DNA of 64,000 nucleotides from Sporichthya brevicatena. Its GTDB lineage: Bacteria > Actinomycetota > Actinomycetes > Sporichthyales > Sporichthyaceae. The stretch spans positions 1-64,000 of the forward strand of contig NZ_BAAAHE010000024.1 of the NCBI RefSeq assembly GCF_039525035.1, read 5' to 3'. Within the stretch, counting starts at the first letter, position 1. The number at the start of each line of letters is the position of its first letter. The notes under the pieces were generated by a model. That model did no database searches. It saw only the letters and a program-made list of their open reading frames with translations, and was not told where the DNA came from. A program made the translations under genes and the position numbers. Shown piece after piece: positions 27,578 through 36,503 of the stretch.

Positions 27578-28026
27578 GACGTAGCTCCGTTCGCGAGGGC
27601 TTGAGCTGTGGCGTCCTTCCAGGCCATCCAGGAAAGCAACGCGCACTTGATGCGGGCGGGGTACTTCGAGACTCCGGCGAAGGCGACCGCGTCCTCGAGG
27701 ACGTCCTCGTCGGGGGTGGCCTGGCCCTTGGACTGCATCAGGGCCAGAAACTCTTCGTGCACGGCCATGGCCTCGTCGAGGTCCTTGCCGATGAGCAGCT
27801 CGGTGAGCACCGAGGCCGAGGCCTGGCTGATCGAGCAGCCGAGGCTGTCGTAGGAGACGTCGGCGACCTTGCCGTCGACCATGTGCACCCGCAGCGTCAC
27901 CTCGTCGCCGCAGGTCGGGTTGACGTGGTGCACCTCGGCCTCGAACGGGTCCCGCAGCCCCTTGTGGCGGGGGTTGCGGTAGTGGTCGAGGATGATCTCC
28001 TGGTAGAGCGCATCCACATCGCTCAC
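27574..28026 (-). CDS. sufU: SufU, sulfur transfer protein of iron-sulfur assembly
   Basis: A 150-residue IscU-like protein. In Gram-positives SufU is a zinc protein that accepts persulfide sulfur from SufS. The three conserved Cys are in NPTCGD, LGCSIS and KCALLSW, and the SufU-specific insertion between the second and third Cys is present. The start is a GTG, four bp after the sufS stop, and its own stop overlaps sufT. Confidence 0.94.
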   Translation of the reverse strand: MSDVDALYQEIILDHYRNPRHKGLRDPFEAEVHHVNPTCGDEVTLRVHMVDGKVADVSYDSLGCSISQASASVLTELLIGKDLDEAMAVHEEFLALMQSKGQATPDEDVLEDAVAFAGVSKYPARIKCALLSWMAWKDATAQALANGATS

Positions 28027-28030
28027 GGCG

Positions 28031-29296
28031 TCACGCTCCCCTCGAGAAGAACGCCTTCACAGCGTCCAACCCCTCGACGAGGGCATCAATTTCCTCGGGC
28101 TTCGTGTAGAGGTAGAACGACGCTCGGGTCGACGCGGTGACCCCGAACCGGGCGTGGACCGGACGGGCGCAGTGGTGGCCGCCGCGGACGGCGACGCCCC
28201 GCGAGTCGAGCACCTGGCCGACGTCGTGCGGGTGGATGTCCCCCAGCTCGAAGCTGATCGCACCACCGCGGTCGACGTTCTCGGTCGGGCCGAGGATGCG
28301 CAGACCCTCCACCTGCTGGAGCTGCTCCAGCGCGTACCCGGTGAGCGCGTGCTCGTGGGCGCGGATCGCCTCCATGCCGATCGCCGAGAGGTAGTCCAGC
28401 GCGACACCGAGCCCGACCGCCTGCACGATCGGCGGCGTCCCGGCCTCGAAGCGGTGCGGCGCCGGCGCGTAGGTCGAGCCCTCCATGCGGACGATCTCGA
28501 TCATCTCGCCGCCGCCGAGGAACGGCGGGAGCTGGTTGAGCAGCTCCGGCTTCGCGACCAGCACGCCGATGCCCGTCGGCCCGCACAGCTTGTGCCCGGT
28601 GAACGCGACGAAGTCGGCCCCGAGCGCGGTGAGGTCCACCGGCATCTGCGTCACGGACTGGGACGCGTCGACGACGACCAGCGCACCGACCTCGTGGGCC
28701 CGCCGCGTGATCTCCTCGACCGGGTTGACCGTGCCGAGCGCGTTCGACACCCACACGACCGAGACGACCTTGGTCCGCTCGGTGATGAGGTCGTCGATGT
28801 TCGACACGTCGAGCCGGCCCTCGTCCGTGATGCCGAACCACCGCAGCGTCGCACCGGTCCGCTCGCACGCGAGCTGCCACGGCACGATGTTGGAGTGGTG
28901 CTCCATCTCGGTGATGACGACCTCGTCACCGGGGCCGAACCCGTACGGCGTGCCCGCGTTCGCGAGGACGTTCGCCACCAGGTTGAGCGCCTCGGAGGCG
29001 TTCTTGGTGAAGATGACGCCGTCACGGCTCGGCGCGTTCACGAACGCCGCGACCTTGTCGCGGGCGCCCTCGAACGCGGCCGTCGCCTCCTCGCCGAGCT
29101 GGTGCGCCGCGCGCGCCACGTTGGCGTTGTGCAGCGCGTAGTGCTCGGAGATCGCGTCGATCACCGACTGCGGCTTCTGTGACGTGTTCGCCGAGTCCAG
29201 GTAGACCAGCGGACGGTCGTCCGCGAGACGCCGCTCCAGGATCGGGAAGTCGGCCCGGATCTTCTCCAGGTCGAGCAGCCCCTCCAGCTGAGGCAC
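28031..29296 (-). CDS. sufS: cysteine desulfurase SufS (group II)
   Basis: A 421-residue PLP enzyme that takes sulfur from cysteine and passes it to SufU. The PLP Lys is in FTGHKLCGPTG and the persulfide Cys in GGHHCARPVH; the short loop around that Cys marks the SufS rather than IscS class. HHSNIVPWQ and VDASQSVTQMPVD are further family motifs. The GTG start is two bases after the sufC stop. Confidence 0.95.
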   Translation of the reverse strand: MPQLEGLLDLEKIRADFPILERRLADDRPLVYLDSANTSQKPQSVIDAISEHYALHNANVARAAHQLGEEATAAFEGARDKVAAFVNAPSRDGVIFTKNASEALNLVANVLANAGTPYGFGPGDEVVITEMEHHSNIVPWQLACERTGATLRWFGITDEGRLDVSNIDDLITERTKVVSVVWVSNALGTVNPVEEITRRAHEVGALVVVDASQSVTQMPVDLTALGADFVAFTGHKLCGPTGIGVLVAKPELLNQLPPFLGGGEMIEIVRMEGSTYAPAPHRFEAGTPPIVQAVGLGVALDYLSAIGMEAIRAHEHALTGYALEQLQQVEGLRILGPTENVDRGGAISFELGDIHPHDVGQVLDSRGVAVRGGHHCARPVHARFGVTASTRASFYLYTKPEEIDALVEGLDAVKAFFSRGA

Positions 29297-29298
29297 CG

Positions 29299-30060
29299 TC
29301 AGGCTCCGGCTTTGGCGAGGAAGCGCTCGTAGCCCTCGGCCTCGAGCTGCTCGGCGAGCTCCGGGCCACCCTCCTCGACGAACCGGCCGTCGACGAAGAC
29401 GTGAACGAAGTCCGGCGCGATGTAGCGCAGGATCCGGGTGTAGTGCGTGATGAGCAGCAGGCCCTTGTCACCGCCGGAGCGGAACCGGTTCACGCCCTCG
29501 GAGACGACCTTGAGCGCGTCGATGTCGAGGCCGGAGTCGGTCTCGTCGAGGATCGCGACCTTCGGGTTCAGCAGCTCCAGCTGCAGCGTCTCGTGGCGCT
29601 TCTTCTCACCACCGGAGAAGCCCTCGTTGACGTTGCGCTCGGCGAAGGACGGGTCCATCGACAGCGCGTCCATGGCGCCCTTGACGTCCTTGACCCACGT
29701 GCGCAGCTTGGGTGCCTCGCCGTCGATCGCGGTCTTCGCGGTGCGGAGGAAGTTCGAGACGCTCACGCCCGGAACCTCGACCGGGTACTGCATCGCGAGG
29801 AACAGACCGGCGCGGGCGCGCTCGTCGACGCTCATCGCGAGGACGTCCTCGCCGTCGAGCGTGATGGTGCCGCTCGTGACGGTGTACTTCGGGTGGCCCG
29901 CGATCGTGTAGGCCAGCGTCGACTTGCCCGACCCGTTGGGGCCCATCACCGCGTGGGTCTCTCCCGCGTTGATCGTCAGGGTGACCCCCTTGAGGATCTC
30001 CTTGACGCCCTCCGCCGTCTCGACCGAGACGTGGAGGTCCTTGATAGCCAGGGTGCTCAT
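29299..30060 (-). CDS. sufC: SufC, ATPase of the SufBCD scaffold
   Basis: A 253-residue soluble ABC-type ATPase that binds SufB and SufD and drives cluster assembly. Walker A GPNGSGKS is near residue 40, the signature is FSGGEKKR and Walker B VAILDETDSGLD. The ATG lies 76 bp after the sufD stop, the only real gap in the operon, and that gap holds the hairpin repeat at 30107. The Shine-Dalgarno sequence is weak. Confidence 0.96.
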   Translation of the reverse strand: MSTLAIKDLHVSVETAEGVKEILKGVTLTINAGETHAVMGPNGSGKSTLAYTIAGHPKYTVTSGTITLDGEDVLAMSVDERARAGLFLAMQYPVEVPGVSVSNFLRTAKTAIDGEAPKLRTWVKDVKGAMDALSMDPSFAERNVNEGFSGGEKKRHETLQLELLNPKVAILDETDSGLDIDALKVVSEGVNRFRSGGDKGLLLITHYTRILRYIAPDFVHVFVDGRFVEEGGPELAEQLEAEGYERFLAKAGA

Positions 30061-30106
30061 GTCTTTGAAGCTCTTCTCTGATGGGCGATCAGTTGCGGTT
30101 GTCTTC

Positions 30107-30140
30107 GGGGGTCGTCGGGGGCGGAGCCCCCGACCGTCAG
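30107..30140 (-). repeat. stop-codon-associated hairpin repeat, copy 2
   Basis: Matches 16531-16564 at 32 of 34 bases. The stem is 30114-30122 with 30126-30134, loop 3 nt. It includes the sufD stop codon and sits inside the operon, between sufD and sufC, where it could slow transcription or protect the sufBD part of the message. Confidence 0.7.
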
Positions 30141-31225
30141 TTGAGGGTCTTCGCGAGCTCGGCGTCGATCTTCTGCAGCAGCCGGGTCTGGACGATCGGG
30201 ACCCCGATGCGGCCGATGATCTCGCCGAAGAAGCCGCGGACCACCATGCGGCGGGCCTCGTCCTCCGGGATACCGCGCGACTGCAGGTAGAAGAGCTGCT
30301 CGTCGTCGAAGCGGCCCGTGGCGCTGGCGTGACCGGCACCGGCGACCTCGCCGGTGTAGATCTCCAGGTTCGGGACGGAGTCCGCAGAGGCGCCGTCCGT
30401 CAGCAGCAGGTTGCGGTTGAGCTCGTAGGTGTCGGTCCCGGTCGCCTCGGCGCCGATGATGACGTCCCCGATCCAGACCGTGTGCGCCTTCTCGCCCTGC
30501 AGCGCGCCCTTGTAGGCGACGTTGCTCCGGCAGTTCGGCACCGTGTGGTCGATCCGCAGCCGGTGCTCGAGGTGCTGGCCGGCGTCGGCGAAGTACAGGC
30601 CGAGCATCTCGGCGTCGCCGCCCTGGGCCGTGTAGTGCACCTGCGGGTACAGGCGGACCAGGTTCCCGCCGAAAGTGACGGCGATGGCCTTCACCTTCGC
30701 GTCGCGACCGAGCGAGATCCGCTGGTGCGCGAGGTGCACGGCGTCGTCGGCCCAGTCCTGGACGCTGACCAGCGTCAGGTTCGCGCTGTCACCGACGTGC
30801 ACCTCAACGGTGCCGGCGTACGTGGCGGAACCGAGGTGGTCGAGGACGACCGTCGCGACCGCGAACGGCTTGACGTCGATGACGATGTGCCCGAAGGCGG
30901 CGCCGTCGGCGTCCTCGCCGCGGACGGTGATGACCGTCGGGCCCGGCTCCAGTTCCTGAGGCACCGTCACCACGGTGGCGGTCTGGACCGCGGAGAACGC
31001 GGCCTCCGCGACGCGGTCGGTGGGAGCGCCGACCTTGCCGACGCGCGGGTCGTCGCGACCCACGGTCTCGACGGTCACGCCCTCACCGGCGTCGACGGAC
31101 ACGACGACCTTGCCGTCGCCCTTCGCGGTCCCGTCGTGCAGGCCACGGAGGCGACGCATCGGGGTGAAGCGCCACTCCTCCTCGCGGCCGGTCGGTACGG
31201 GGTGGTTCAGAACAGGGGTGGTCAC
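30137..31225 (-). CDS. sufD: SufD, scaffold subunit of iron-sulfur assembly
   Basis: A 362-residue right-handed beta-helix protein that forms the SufBC2D scaffold. The C-terminal FYLQSRGIPEDEARRMVVRGF is the SufB/D family signature, and the conserved His of SufD appears in LEHRLRIDH. The GTG start shares its first G with the sufB TAG stop, a one-base overlap. It ends with the hairpin repeat. Confidence 0.94.
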   Translation of the reverse strand: MTTPVLNHPVPTGREEEWRFTPMRRLRGLHDGTAKGDGKVVVSVDAGEGVTVETVGRDDPRVGKVGAPTDRVAEAAFSAVQTATVVTVPQELEPGPTVITVRGEDADGAAFGHIVIDVKPFAVATVVLDHLGSATYAGTVEVHVGDSANLTLVSVQDWADDAVHLAHQRISLGRDAKVKAIAVTFGGNLVRLYPQVHYTAQGGDAEMLGLYFADAGQHLEHRLRIDHTVPNCRSNVAYKGALQGEKAHTVWIGDVIIGAEATGTDTYELNRNLLLTDGASADSVPNLEIYTGEVAGAGHASATGRFDDEQLFYLQSRGIPEDEARRMVVRGFFGEIIGRIGVPIVQTRLLQKIDAELAKTLN

Positions 31226-32634
31226 TAACCCACAGCCCCTTCCATCTGGAGCTCGATCAGGCGGTTCAGCTCGAGGGCGTACTCCATCGGAAGCTCTCGG
31301 GCGATGGGCTCGACGAAGCCGCGGACGATCATCGCCATGGCCTCGTCCTCGGACAGGCCGCGGCTCATCAGGTAGAACAGCTGGTCCTCGGACACCTTGG
31401 AGACCGTCGCCTCGTGGCCGAGCGCCACGTCGTCCTCGCGGACGTCGACGTACGGGTAGGTGTCCGACCGGCTGATCGTGTCGACGAGCAGCGCGTCGCA
31501 GCGGACGGTGGACTTGCTGTGGTGCGCGCCCTCCTGGACCTTGATCAGGCCGCGGTAGGAGGTACGGCCACCGCCACGCGCGACCGACTTGGAGACGATC
31601 GAGCTCGACGTGTGCGGCGCGGCGTGGACCATCTTGGCGCCGGCGTCCTGGTGCTGACCCTCGCCCGCGAATGCGATCGAGAGCACCTCACCCTTGGCGT
31701 GCTCGCCGGTCATGACGACGCCCGGGTACTTCATTGTGACCTTGGAGCCGATGTTGCCGTCGATCCACTCCATGGTCGCGCCTTCCTGGGCCATGGCGCG
31801 CTTGGTGACCAGGTTGTAGACGTTGTTCGACCAGTTCTGGATCGTCGTGTAGCGGCAGCGGCCGCCCTTCTTCACGATGATCTCGACGACGGCGGAGTGC
31901 AGCGAGTCCGACGAGTAGATCGGCGCGGTGCAGCCCTCGACGTAGTGCACGTACGCGTCCTCGTCGACGATGATCAGCGTCCGCTCGAACTGGCCCATGT
32001 TCTCGGTGTTGATCCGGAAGTAGGCCTGCAGCGGGATGTCGACGTGCACGCCCTTCGGCACGTAGATGAACGAGCCACCGGACCAGACCGCGGTGTTCAG
32101 CGCGGAGAACTTGTTGTCCCCGGCCGGGATGACCTTGCCGAAGTACTCCTGGAACAGCTCCGGGTGCTCCTTCAGACCCGTGTCGGTGTCGAGGAAGATG
32201 ACGCCCTGCTCCTCGAGGTCCTCACGGATCTGGTGGTACACGACCTCGGACTCGTACTGCGCGGCGACGCCGGCGACGAGACGCTGCTTCTCGGCCTCGG
32301 GGATGCCGAGCCGGTCGTAGGTGTTCTTGATGTCGTCGGGCAGCTCGTCCCAGGACGTGGCCTGCTTCTCCGTCGACCGGACGAAGTACTTGATGTTGTC
32401 GAAGTCGATGCCCGACAGGTCGGAACCCCACGTCGGCATCGGCTTCTTCTCGAAGAGCTTCAGGCCCTTGAGTCGGAGGTCGAGCATCCACTCGGGCTCG
32501 TTCTTCTTGGCCGAGATGTCGCGGACGACGTCCTCGTTCAGGCCCCGGCGGGCGCTCGCGCCGGCGACGTCCGGGTCGGCCCAGCCGAAGTCGTATCGGC
32601 CGATGCCTTCAAGTGCGTCGGCGGTGCTGGTCAT
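31225..32634 (-). CDS. sufB: SufB, scaffold subunit of iron-sulfur assembly
   Basis: A 469-residue scaffold protein on which clusters are built. Typical SufB stretches are [28 protein letters not shown], the sulfur-accepting Cys in [10 protein letters not shown], and [13 protein letters not shown] near the end. The chain is uninterrupted, with no intein. The ATG overlaps the sufR stop (ATGA); the frame upstream of 32634 is not coding. It is by far the most conserved protein of the operon. Confidence 0.96.
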   Translation of the reverse strand: MTSTADALEGIGRYDFGWADPDVAGASARRGLNEDVVRDISAKKNEPEWMLDLRLKGLKLFEKKPMPTWGSDLSGIDFDNIKYFVRSTEKQATSWDELPDDIKNTYDRLGIPEAEKQRLVAGVAAQYESEVVYHQIREDLEEQGVIFLDTDTGLKEHPELFQEYFGKVIPAGDNKFSALNTAVWSGGSFIYVPKGVHVDIPLQAYFRINTENMGQFERTLIIVDEDAYVHYVEGCTAPIYSSDSLHSAVVEIIVKKGGRCRYTTIQNWSNNVYNLVTKRAMAQEGATMEWIDGNIGSKVTMKYPGVVMTGEHAKGEVLSIAFAGEGQHQDAGAKMVHAAPHTSSSIVSKSVARGGGRTSYRGLIKVQEGAHHSKSTVRCDALLVDTISRSDTYPYVDVREDDVALGHEATVSKVSEDQLFYLMSRGLSEDEAMAMIVRGFVEPIARELPMEYALELNRLIELQMEGAVG

Positions 32635-33359
32635 GAGGTGGTCCTTCCGGTGGTTGCGACCGTTGGTACGTAGGTGGTGCACACGCCGTCGCCGTGGGCG
32701 ATGGTGGCGAGACGTTGCACATGCGTGCCGAGCAGGCGGGCGAATGCCTGGGTCTCGGCCTCGCACAACTGGGGGAACTGCTCGGCCACGTGGGCGACCG
32801 GGCAGTGGTGCTGGCAGACCTGCTCGCCGAGCGCGCCGCCCGGGGCGGGCTTGATGCTCGCGGCGTAGCCGTCCGCCGAGAGGGCCTCGGCGAGGACGGC
32901 CGGCCGGTCGGCCGGGTCCGCCTGCTCGACGACGCGGCGGTACCGCTCCTCGAGCTCCGCGACCCGGCGGGCCGCGAACTGCTCGACGGCGTGCACCCCG
33001 GCGGTCTCGGCCAGGAAGCGCAGGGCGCTCGCGGCGAGGTCGTCGTAGGCCTGGACGAAGTGGTGCCGGCCCGCGTCGGTGACGACGAAGACCTTCGCCG
33101 GGCGACCGCGGCCGCGGTGGGCCTGCCCGCGCGGCTCGGCCTCCTCGATGACCCCGTCGGCGAGCAGGGCGTCGAGGTGACGACGCACGGCGGCCGGCGT
33201 GAGGTCGAGCTGGGCGGCCAGGTCGGCGGCGGTCGAGCGTCCGTTCTCCAGGATCGCGCGCGCGACCTTCTCGCGCGTCCCGGCGGTGACGTCCTCGACC
33301 GGACCGAGGTCGCGCGCGGGCGCCTCGGTCACGGAGTTGGGGTCACGGACGGTTTTCAC
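32631..33359 (-). CDS. sufR: SufR-type iron-sulfur transcriptional regulator
   Basis: A 242-residue regulator that heads the suf operon and probably represses it when cluster-loaded. A winged helix-turn-helix lies at about 30-100 ([20 protein letters not shown], then wing residues GRGRPAKVF). The C-terminal cluster site is visible as CQHHCPVAH with a further Cys in FPQLCEAE. I chose GTG 33359 because TAACAT lies seven bases upstream; the frame extends to 33416. It is divergent from an ABC export operon, so the 137-bp gap may serve both. Confidence 0.88.
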   Translation of the reverse strand: MKTVRDPNSVTEAPARDLGPVEDVTAGTREKVARAILENGRSTAADLAAQLDLTPAAVRRHLDALLADGVIEEAEPRGQAHRGRGRPAKVFVVTDAGRHHFVQAYDDLAASALRFLAETAGVHAVEQFAARRVAELEERYRRVVEQADPADRPAVLAEALSADGYAASIKPAPGGALGEQVCQHHCPVAHVAEQFPQLCEAETQAFARLLGTHVQRLATIAHGDGVCTTYVPTVATTGRTTS

Positions 33360-33366
33360 AACGTCG

Positions 33367-33372
33367 ATGTTA
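33367..33372 (-). promoter_or_regulatory. -10 box of the sufR operon
   Basis: TAACAT on the minus strand, seven bases before the sufR GTG, giving a leaderless transcript. The flanking segment is AT-richer than its surroundings. SufR autoregulation here is expected from the family and not directly visible. Confidence 0.45.
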
Positions 33373-33483
33373 CCTAATTCGCCGGGGACGCCAACCAAAA
33401 GGGTCAACTTCACCACAGAAGGGTGGAGTAGGCAAGGCTTGCCTTACCTGGATCACCCGCACGGCCGACCCCACCCCCCTCCC

Positions 33484-33489
33484 TACACT
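33484..33489 (+). promoter_or_regulatory. -10 box of leaderless ABC exporter operon
   Basis: TACACT is seven bases before the GTG at 33497 and no Shine-Dalgarno sequence is present. Confidence 0.55.
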
Positions 33490-33496
33490 GACCGCC

Positions 33497-34459
33497 GTGT
33501 CCGGGCCCGCCATCGCGATCGCCGGCCTGCGCAAGAGCTACGGCGGGCGGGCCGCGGTCGACGGCCTCGATCTGACCGTCGAGCGTGGGGCGATCACCGC
33601 CGTCCTCGGTCCCAACGGGGCCGGCAAGACCACGACGCTGGAGATCTGCGCCGGTCTGCGGACCGCCGACGCCGGGTCCGTGCAGGTCCTCGGGCTCGAC
33701 CCCCGCCGCGACCGCGCCGCTCTGATGCCCCGCCTGGGCGTGATGCTGCAGGCCGGCGGGATCTACTCCGGCGCGAAGCCGGTCGAGATGCTCCGGCACG
33801 TGGCGGCCCTGCACGCCAACCCGCTCGACCCCGAGGAACTGGTCGAGCTTCTCGGCCTCGACGGTGCGCGGCGCACGACGTACCGCCGGATGTCCGGCGG
33901 GGAGAAGCAGCTGCTGGCGCTCGGGCTCGCGCTCGTCGGCCGACCCGAGCTCGCGTTCCTCGACGAGCCGACGGCGGGCCTCGACCCGCACGCCCGGCGC
34001 CGGACCTGGGACCTGATCTCCGGGCTGCGCGACGTCGGCGTCACCGTCGTCCTGACCACGCACCTGATGGACGAGGCCGAGTCGCTGGCCGACCACGTCC
34101 ACATCGTCGACAAGGGCCGCCTGATCGTGTCGGGGACGCCGGACGAGCTCACCCGTGCCGGCAACGCGCTGACCTTCTCGGCGCCGCCCGGGCTGCCCGT
34201 CTCGACGTTGACCGGCGCCCTGCCCGAGGGCACCGAGGCCAGCGAGCCGACGCCCGGGCACTACCTGGTCTCGGGCCCGATGGACCCGACGACGCTCGCG
34301 GCCGTCACGTCCTGGTGCGCGGACCTCGGCGTCATGCCCGACGGGCTCTCCGTCGAGCGCCGGTCGCTCGAGGACGTGTTCCTCGAGCTGACCGGTCGGA
34401 AGCTGACCAACTGGGGTCTGAGTGCGCCGGGCCCGGCGCAGACGGGGTCGGGGACATGA
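33497..34459 (+). CDS. ABC-2 type exporter ATPase
   Basis: A 320-residue ATPase with Walker A GPNGAGKTT near residue 38, signature MSGGEKQL, Walker B LAFLDEPTAGLDP and switch His in LTTHLMDEAE. The C-terminal about 100 residues form the extra domain of DrrA-like exporters. It overlaps the permease gene by ATGA. The pair is commonly found next to suf and cta genes in actinobacteria; its substrate is unknown. Confidence 0.9.
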   Translation: MSGPAIAIAGLRKSYGGRAAVDGLDLTVERGAITAVLGPNGAGKTTTLEICAGLRTADAGSVQVLGLDPRRDRAALMPRLGVMLQAGGIYSGAKPVEMLRHVAALHANPLDPEELVELLGLDGARRTTYRRMSGGEKQLLALGLALVGRPELAFLDEPTAGLDPHARRRTWDLISGLRDVGVTVVLTTHLMDEAESLADHVHIVDKGRLIVSGTPDELTRAGNALTFSAPPGLPVSTLTGALPEGTEASEPTPGHYLVSGPMDPTTLAAVTSWCADLGVMPDGLSVERRSLEDVFLELTGRKLTNWGLSAPGPAQTGSGT

Positions 34460-35217
34460 GCGTCGACTTCTCCCCCGCCCCCGGTGCCGCGCCGGTCGGG
34501 CGGATGGTGCGGGCGCAGACCGCCTTCGAGACCCGGCTGATGCTCCGCAACGGCGAGAACCTGCTGCTGACGGTGATCATCCCGACGCTGCTGCTGATCG
34601 TGTTCGCCGCCGCCGACGTGGTGGACACCGGCTCCCTCGACCGCATCGACTTCCTCGCGCCCGGCATCCTCGCCCTCGCGGTGATGTCGACCGCGTTCAC
34701 CGGGCAGGCCATCGCGACCGGCTTCGAACGCCGCTACGGCGTGCTCAAGCGCCTGGCGGTCTCCCCGCTCCCCCGCTGGGCCCTGCTGACCGGCAAGACG
34801 CTCTCGGTGCTCGTCGTGATCGCGCTGCAGCTCGTGCTGCTGACCGGCACCGCGTTCGCCCTCGGCTGGGACCCCGTCGGCTCGGTCGGCATGGTCGTGC
34901 CCCTGCTGCTGGTCGGCACCGCCGCGTTCAGCGGACTCGGGCTGCTCATGGCCGGCACCCTGCGCGCCGAGGGCACCCTCGCCGCCGCGAACCTCGTCTA
35001 CCTCGTCCTGCTGCTGTGCGGCGGCATCGTCGTCCCCCTCGACAAGTTCGGCGGCGCCGCGGACGTGCTCGAATTCACCCCCGCCGCCGCCCTCGCCACC
35101 GGCCTCCGGGACGTCCTCACCGGCACCGACGCCACCCCCTGGGCCCCCGTCGCCGTCCTCGCCGTCTGGGCCGCCCTCAGCCTCACCGCCGCCGCCCGCT
35201 GGTTCCGCTGGGACTAG
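34456..35217 (+). CDS. ABC-2 type exporter permease
   Basis: A 253-residue membrane protein with six predicted helices, the partner of the preceding ATPase. After a short cytosolic N-terminus with the amphipathic stretch AQTAFETRLMLRNGEN come helices at about 35-50, 60-80, 110-130, 140-165, 170-190 and 225-245. The ATG lies inside the ATPase stop. A repeat hairpin follows the stop by 17 bp. Confidence 0.88.
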   Translation: MSVDFSPAPGAAPVGRMVRAQTAFETRLMLRNGENLLLTVIIPTLLLIVFAAADVVDTGSLDRIDFLAPGILALAVMSTAFTGQAIATGFERRYGVLKRLAVSPLPRWALLTGKTLSVLVVIALQLVLLTGTAFALGWDPVGSVGMVVPLLLVGTAAFSGLGLLMAGTLRAEGTLAAANLVYLVLLLCGGIVVPLDKFGGAADVLEFTPAAALATGLRDVLTGTDATPWAPVAVLAVWAALSLTAAARWFRWD

Positions 35218-35234
35218 CCGGCCCGCCCGGGACG

Positions 35235-35298
35235 CAACTTCTCCCGCCTGGCGCGCCTGTCCCACGCCCTTGATAGGCGCGCCAGGCAGGAGAAGTTG
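35235..35298. repeat. palindromic repeat family B, copy 1; two-way terminator
   Basis: Arms 35235-35258 and 35275-35298 pair over 24 positions with one mismatch; the left arm begins CAACTTCTCC and the inner part is GCCTGGCGCGCCT. It fills the gap between the convergent permease and DUF559-like genes. A related, inverted copy is at 37537-37594. Confidence 0.75.
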
Positions 35299-35312
35299 AG
35301 GCCGGAGCGCGT

Positions 35313-36212
35313 TCACGAGCACCGCCGGAGCATGGCGGCGACCTGGGCGGCGGTGCGGTCGGCGTACCGGTAGACGTCGAGAGCCCCGTAGCGGAGGAGC
35401 GGATAGTTGCCCACCACGAGCAGGCGGTTCTCCCGGACGAGGTCGGCGGCGTGGTGGTCGGGCTCCCGGTGCTGCTCGCCGTCGTACTCCAGACCGAACG
35501 GGACGCGAACCGGGTAGCCCATGTCGGGGATGCCGAGGAGCTCACCGTCGGGGCCGTAGATCGGCTCGTTGAGCAGCGGCGGCTCGTCGACGCCGCGGTA
35601 CACGATCACCAGGCGGAGCCGGGACTCCATCATCGAGCGGGCCCGGGTCCGCGCCAGTTCGAGCGCCGCGCGGACCCTGCGGACGTAGGGCCAGTGCGGC
35701 CGCTCGTCGGCGTACCGGTTCAGGCCGTGCTTGGTGACCAGGCCCCGGTAGAGGAAGGCGTCCGCCCAGACCGTGGCCTCCATCCGCGACGAGCGGGTCA
35801 TGAGGCCGAAGCAGGTCCGCTCCGGATTCGTGACCGGCACGCCGTGCCAGGTGCCGATGTCGCCCTCGTCGACGACGAGGCGGCTCGTGCGCACCCCGGC
35901 CTCCCGGTACTCGCCGCGGTTGGGCAGGGCCAGGTGGAGCGGAACGGTCTCGCCGGGCGGCGGCGTCCATACCCCGAACAGCCAGGCGGCGGTCAGACCC
36001 GTCGCCACCGCGTCGGCCGGGGCCGCGAGGCGCAGGGCCTCGAAGCGCAGCTCGTCGGTCAACTCGACCAGGTGGTGGACGTACACGCTCCGGAACAGCC
36101 GGACCCAGCACTTCGAGGCCAATTGGTGACGGGTCAGGCCGGCGGCGAAGGCGGTGTTCTGATGGAACGGGCCGACCGTGAGCTCGGGCGGGACGAACGG
36201 CCGCGGGGGCAT
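35313..36212 (-). CDS. DUF559-like endonuclease-domain protein (299 aa)
   Basis: A two-part protein. Residues 1-170 resemble the actinobacterial AbiEi-like/winged region (NPERTCFGLMTRSSRMEATV...DAFLYRGLV). The C-terminal about 110 residues look like the very-short-patch-repair-type DUF559 fold, with GLEYDGEQHREPDH (candidate active-site Asp/Glu and His) and ENRLLVVGNYPLLRYGALDV. Such proteins are often multi-copy and of unknown function; nuclease activity is inference. The ATG at 36212 follows a 59-residue ORF by a few bases. Lower synteny suggests an accessory gene set into a conserved region. Confidence 0.7.
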   Translation of the reverse strand: MPPRPFVPPELTVGPFHQNTAFAAGLTRHQLASKCWVRLFRSVYVHHLVELTDELRFEALRLAAPADAVATGLTAAWLFGVWTPPPGETVPLHLALPNRGEYREAGVRTSRLVVDEGDIGTWHGVPVTNPERTCFGLMTRSSRMEATVWADAFLYRGLVTKHGLNRYADERPHWPYVRRVRAALELARTRARSMMESRLRLVIVYRGVDEPPLLNEPIYGPDGELLGIPDMGYPVRVPFGLEYDGEQHREPDHHAADLVRENRLLVVGNYPLLRYGALDVYRYADRTAAQVAAMLRRCS

Positions 36213-36213
36213 G

Positions 36214-36393
36214 TCATGCGCGCCGCGGCGGCGCTGCGGCGCGGCGGCGCCGGGTCTGCCGGTGCGGCTCGAAGAGGATGACGTCCGCGTCCGGACGCTC
36301 GGGATCAACCCCGGCGGGGTCGGCCTCGGACCCCTGCCAACTGATGACGCCCACGAGCACGTCGGCCTCGCGTTGTTTGCGGCGCTGTCCCAT
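36214..36393 (-). CDS. small hypothetical protein (59 aa)
   Basis: A short basic ORF that begins MGQRRKQREADVLVGVISW and ends in an Arg/Pro/Ala-rich tail. GAGGGGG stands about eight bases before the ATG, third codon positions are mostly G/C, and the stop is next to the ATG of the DUF559-like gene, so the two are probably co-translated. No family recognised. Confidence 0.5.
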   Translation of the reverse strand: MGQRRKQREADVLVGVISWQGSEADPAGVDPERPDADVILFEPHRQTRRRRAAAPPRRA

Positions 36394-36503
36394 GGCGAAC
36401 CCCCTCGGATGACGGTGAGGGGAGGAGGCAACAACGCCGCGGCGTGGTTACGCGACCGAAGGTTCGGGATCTGTGGATAACTGAAGTCGGACGCGCTGCG
36501 CGA

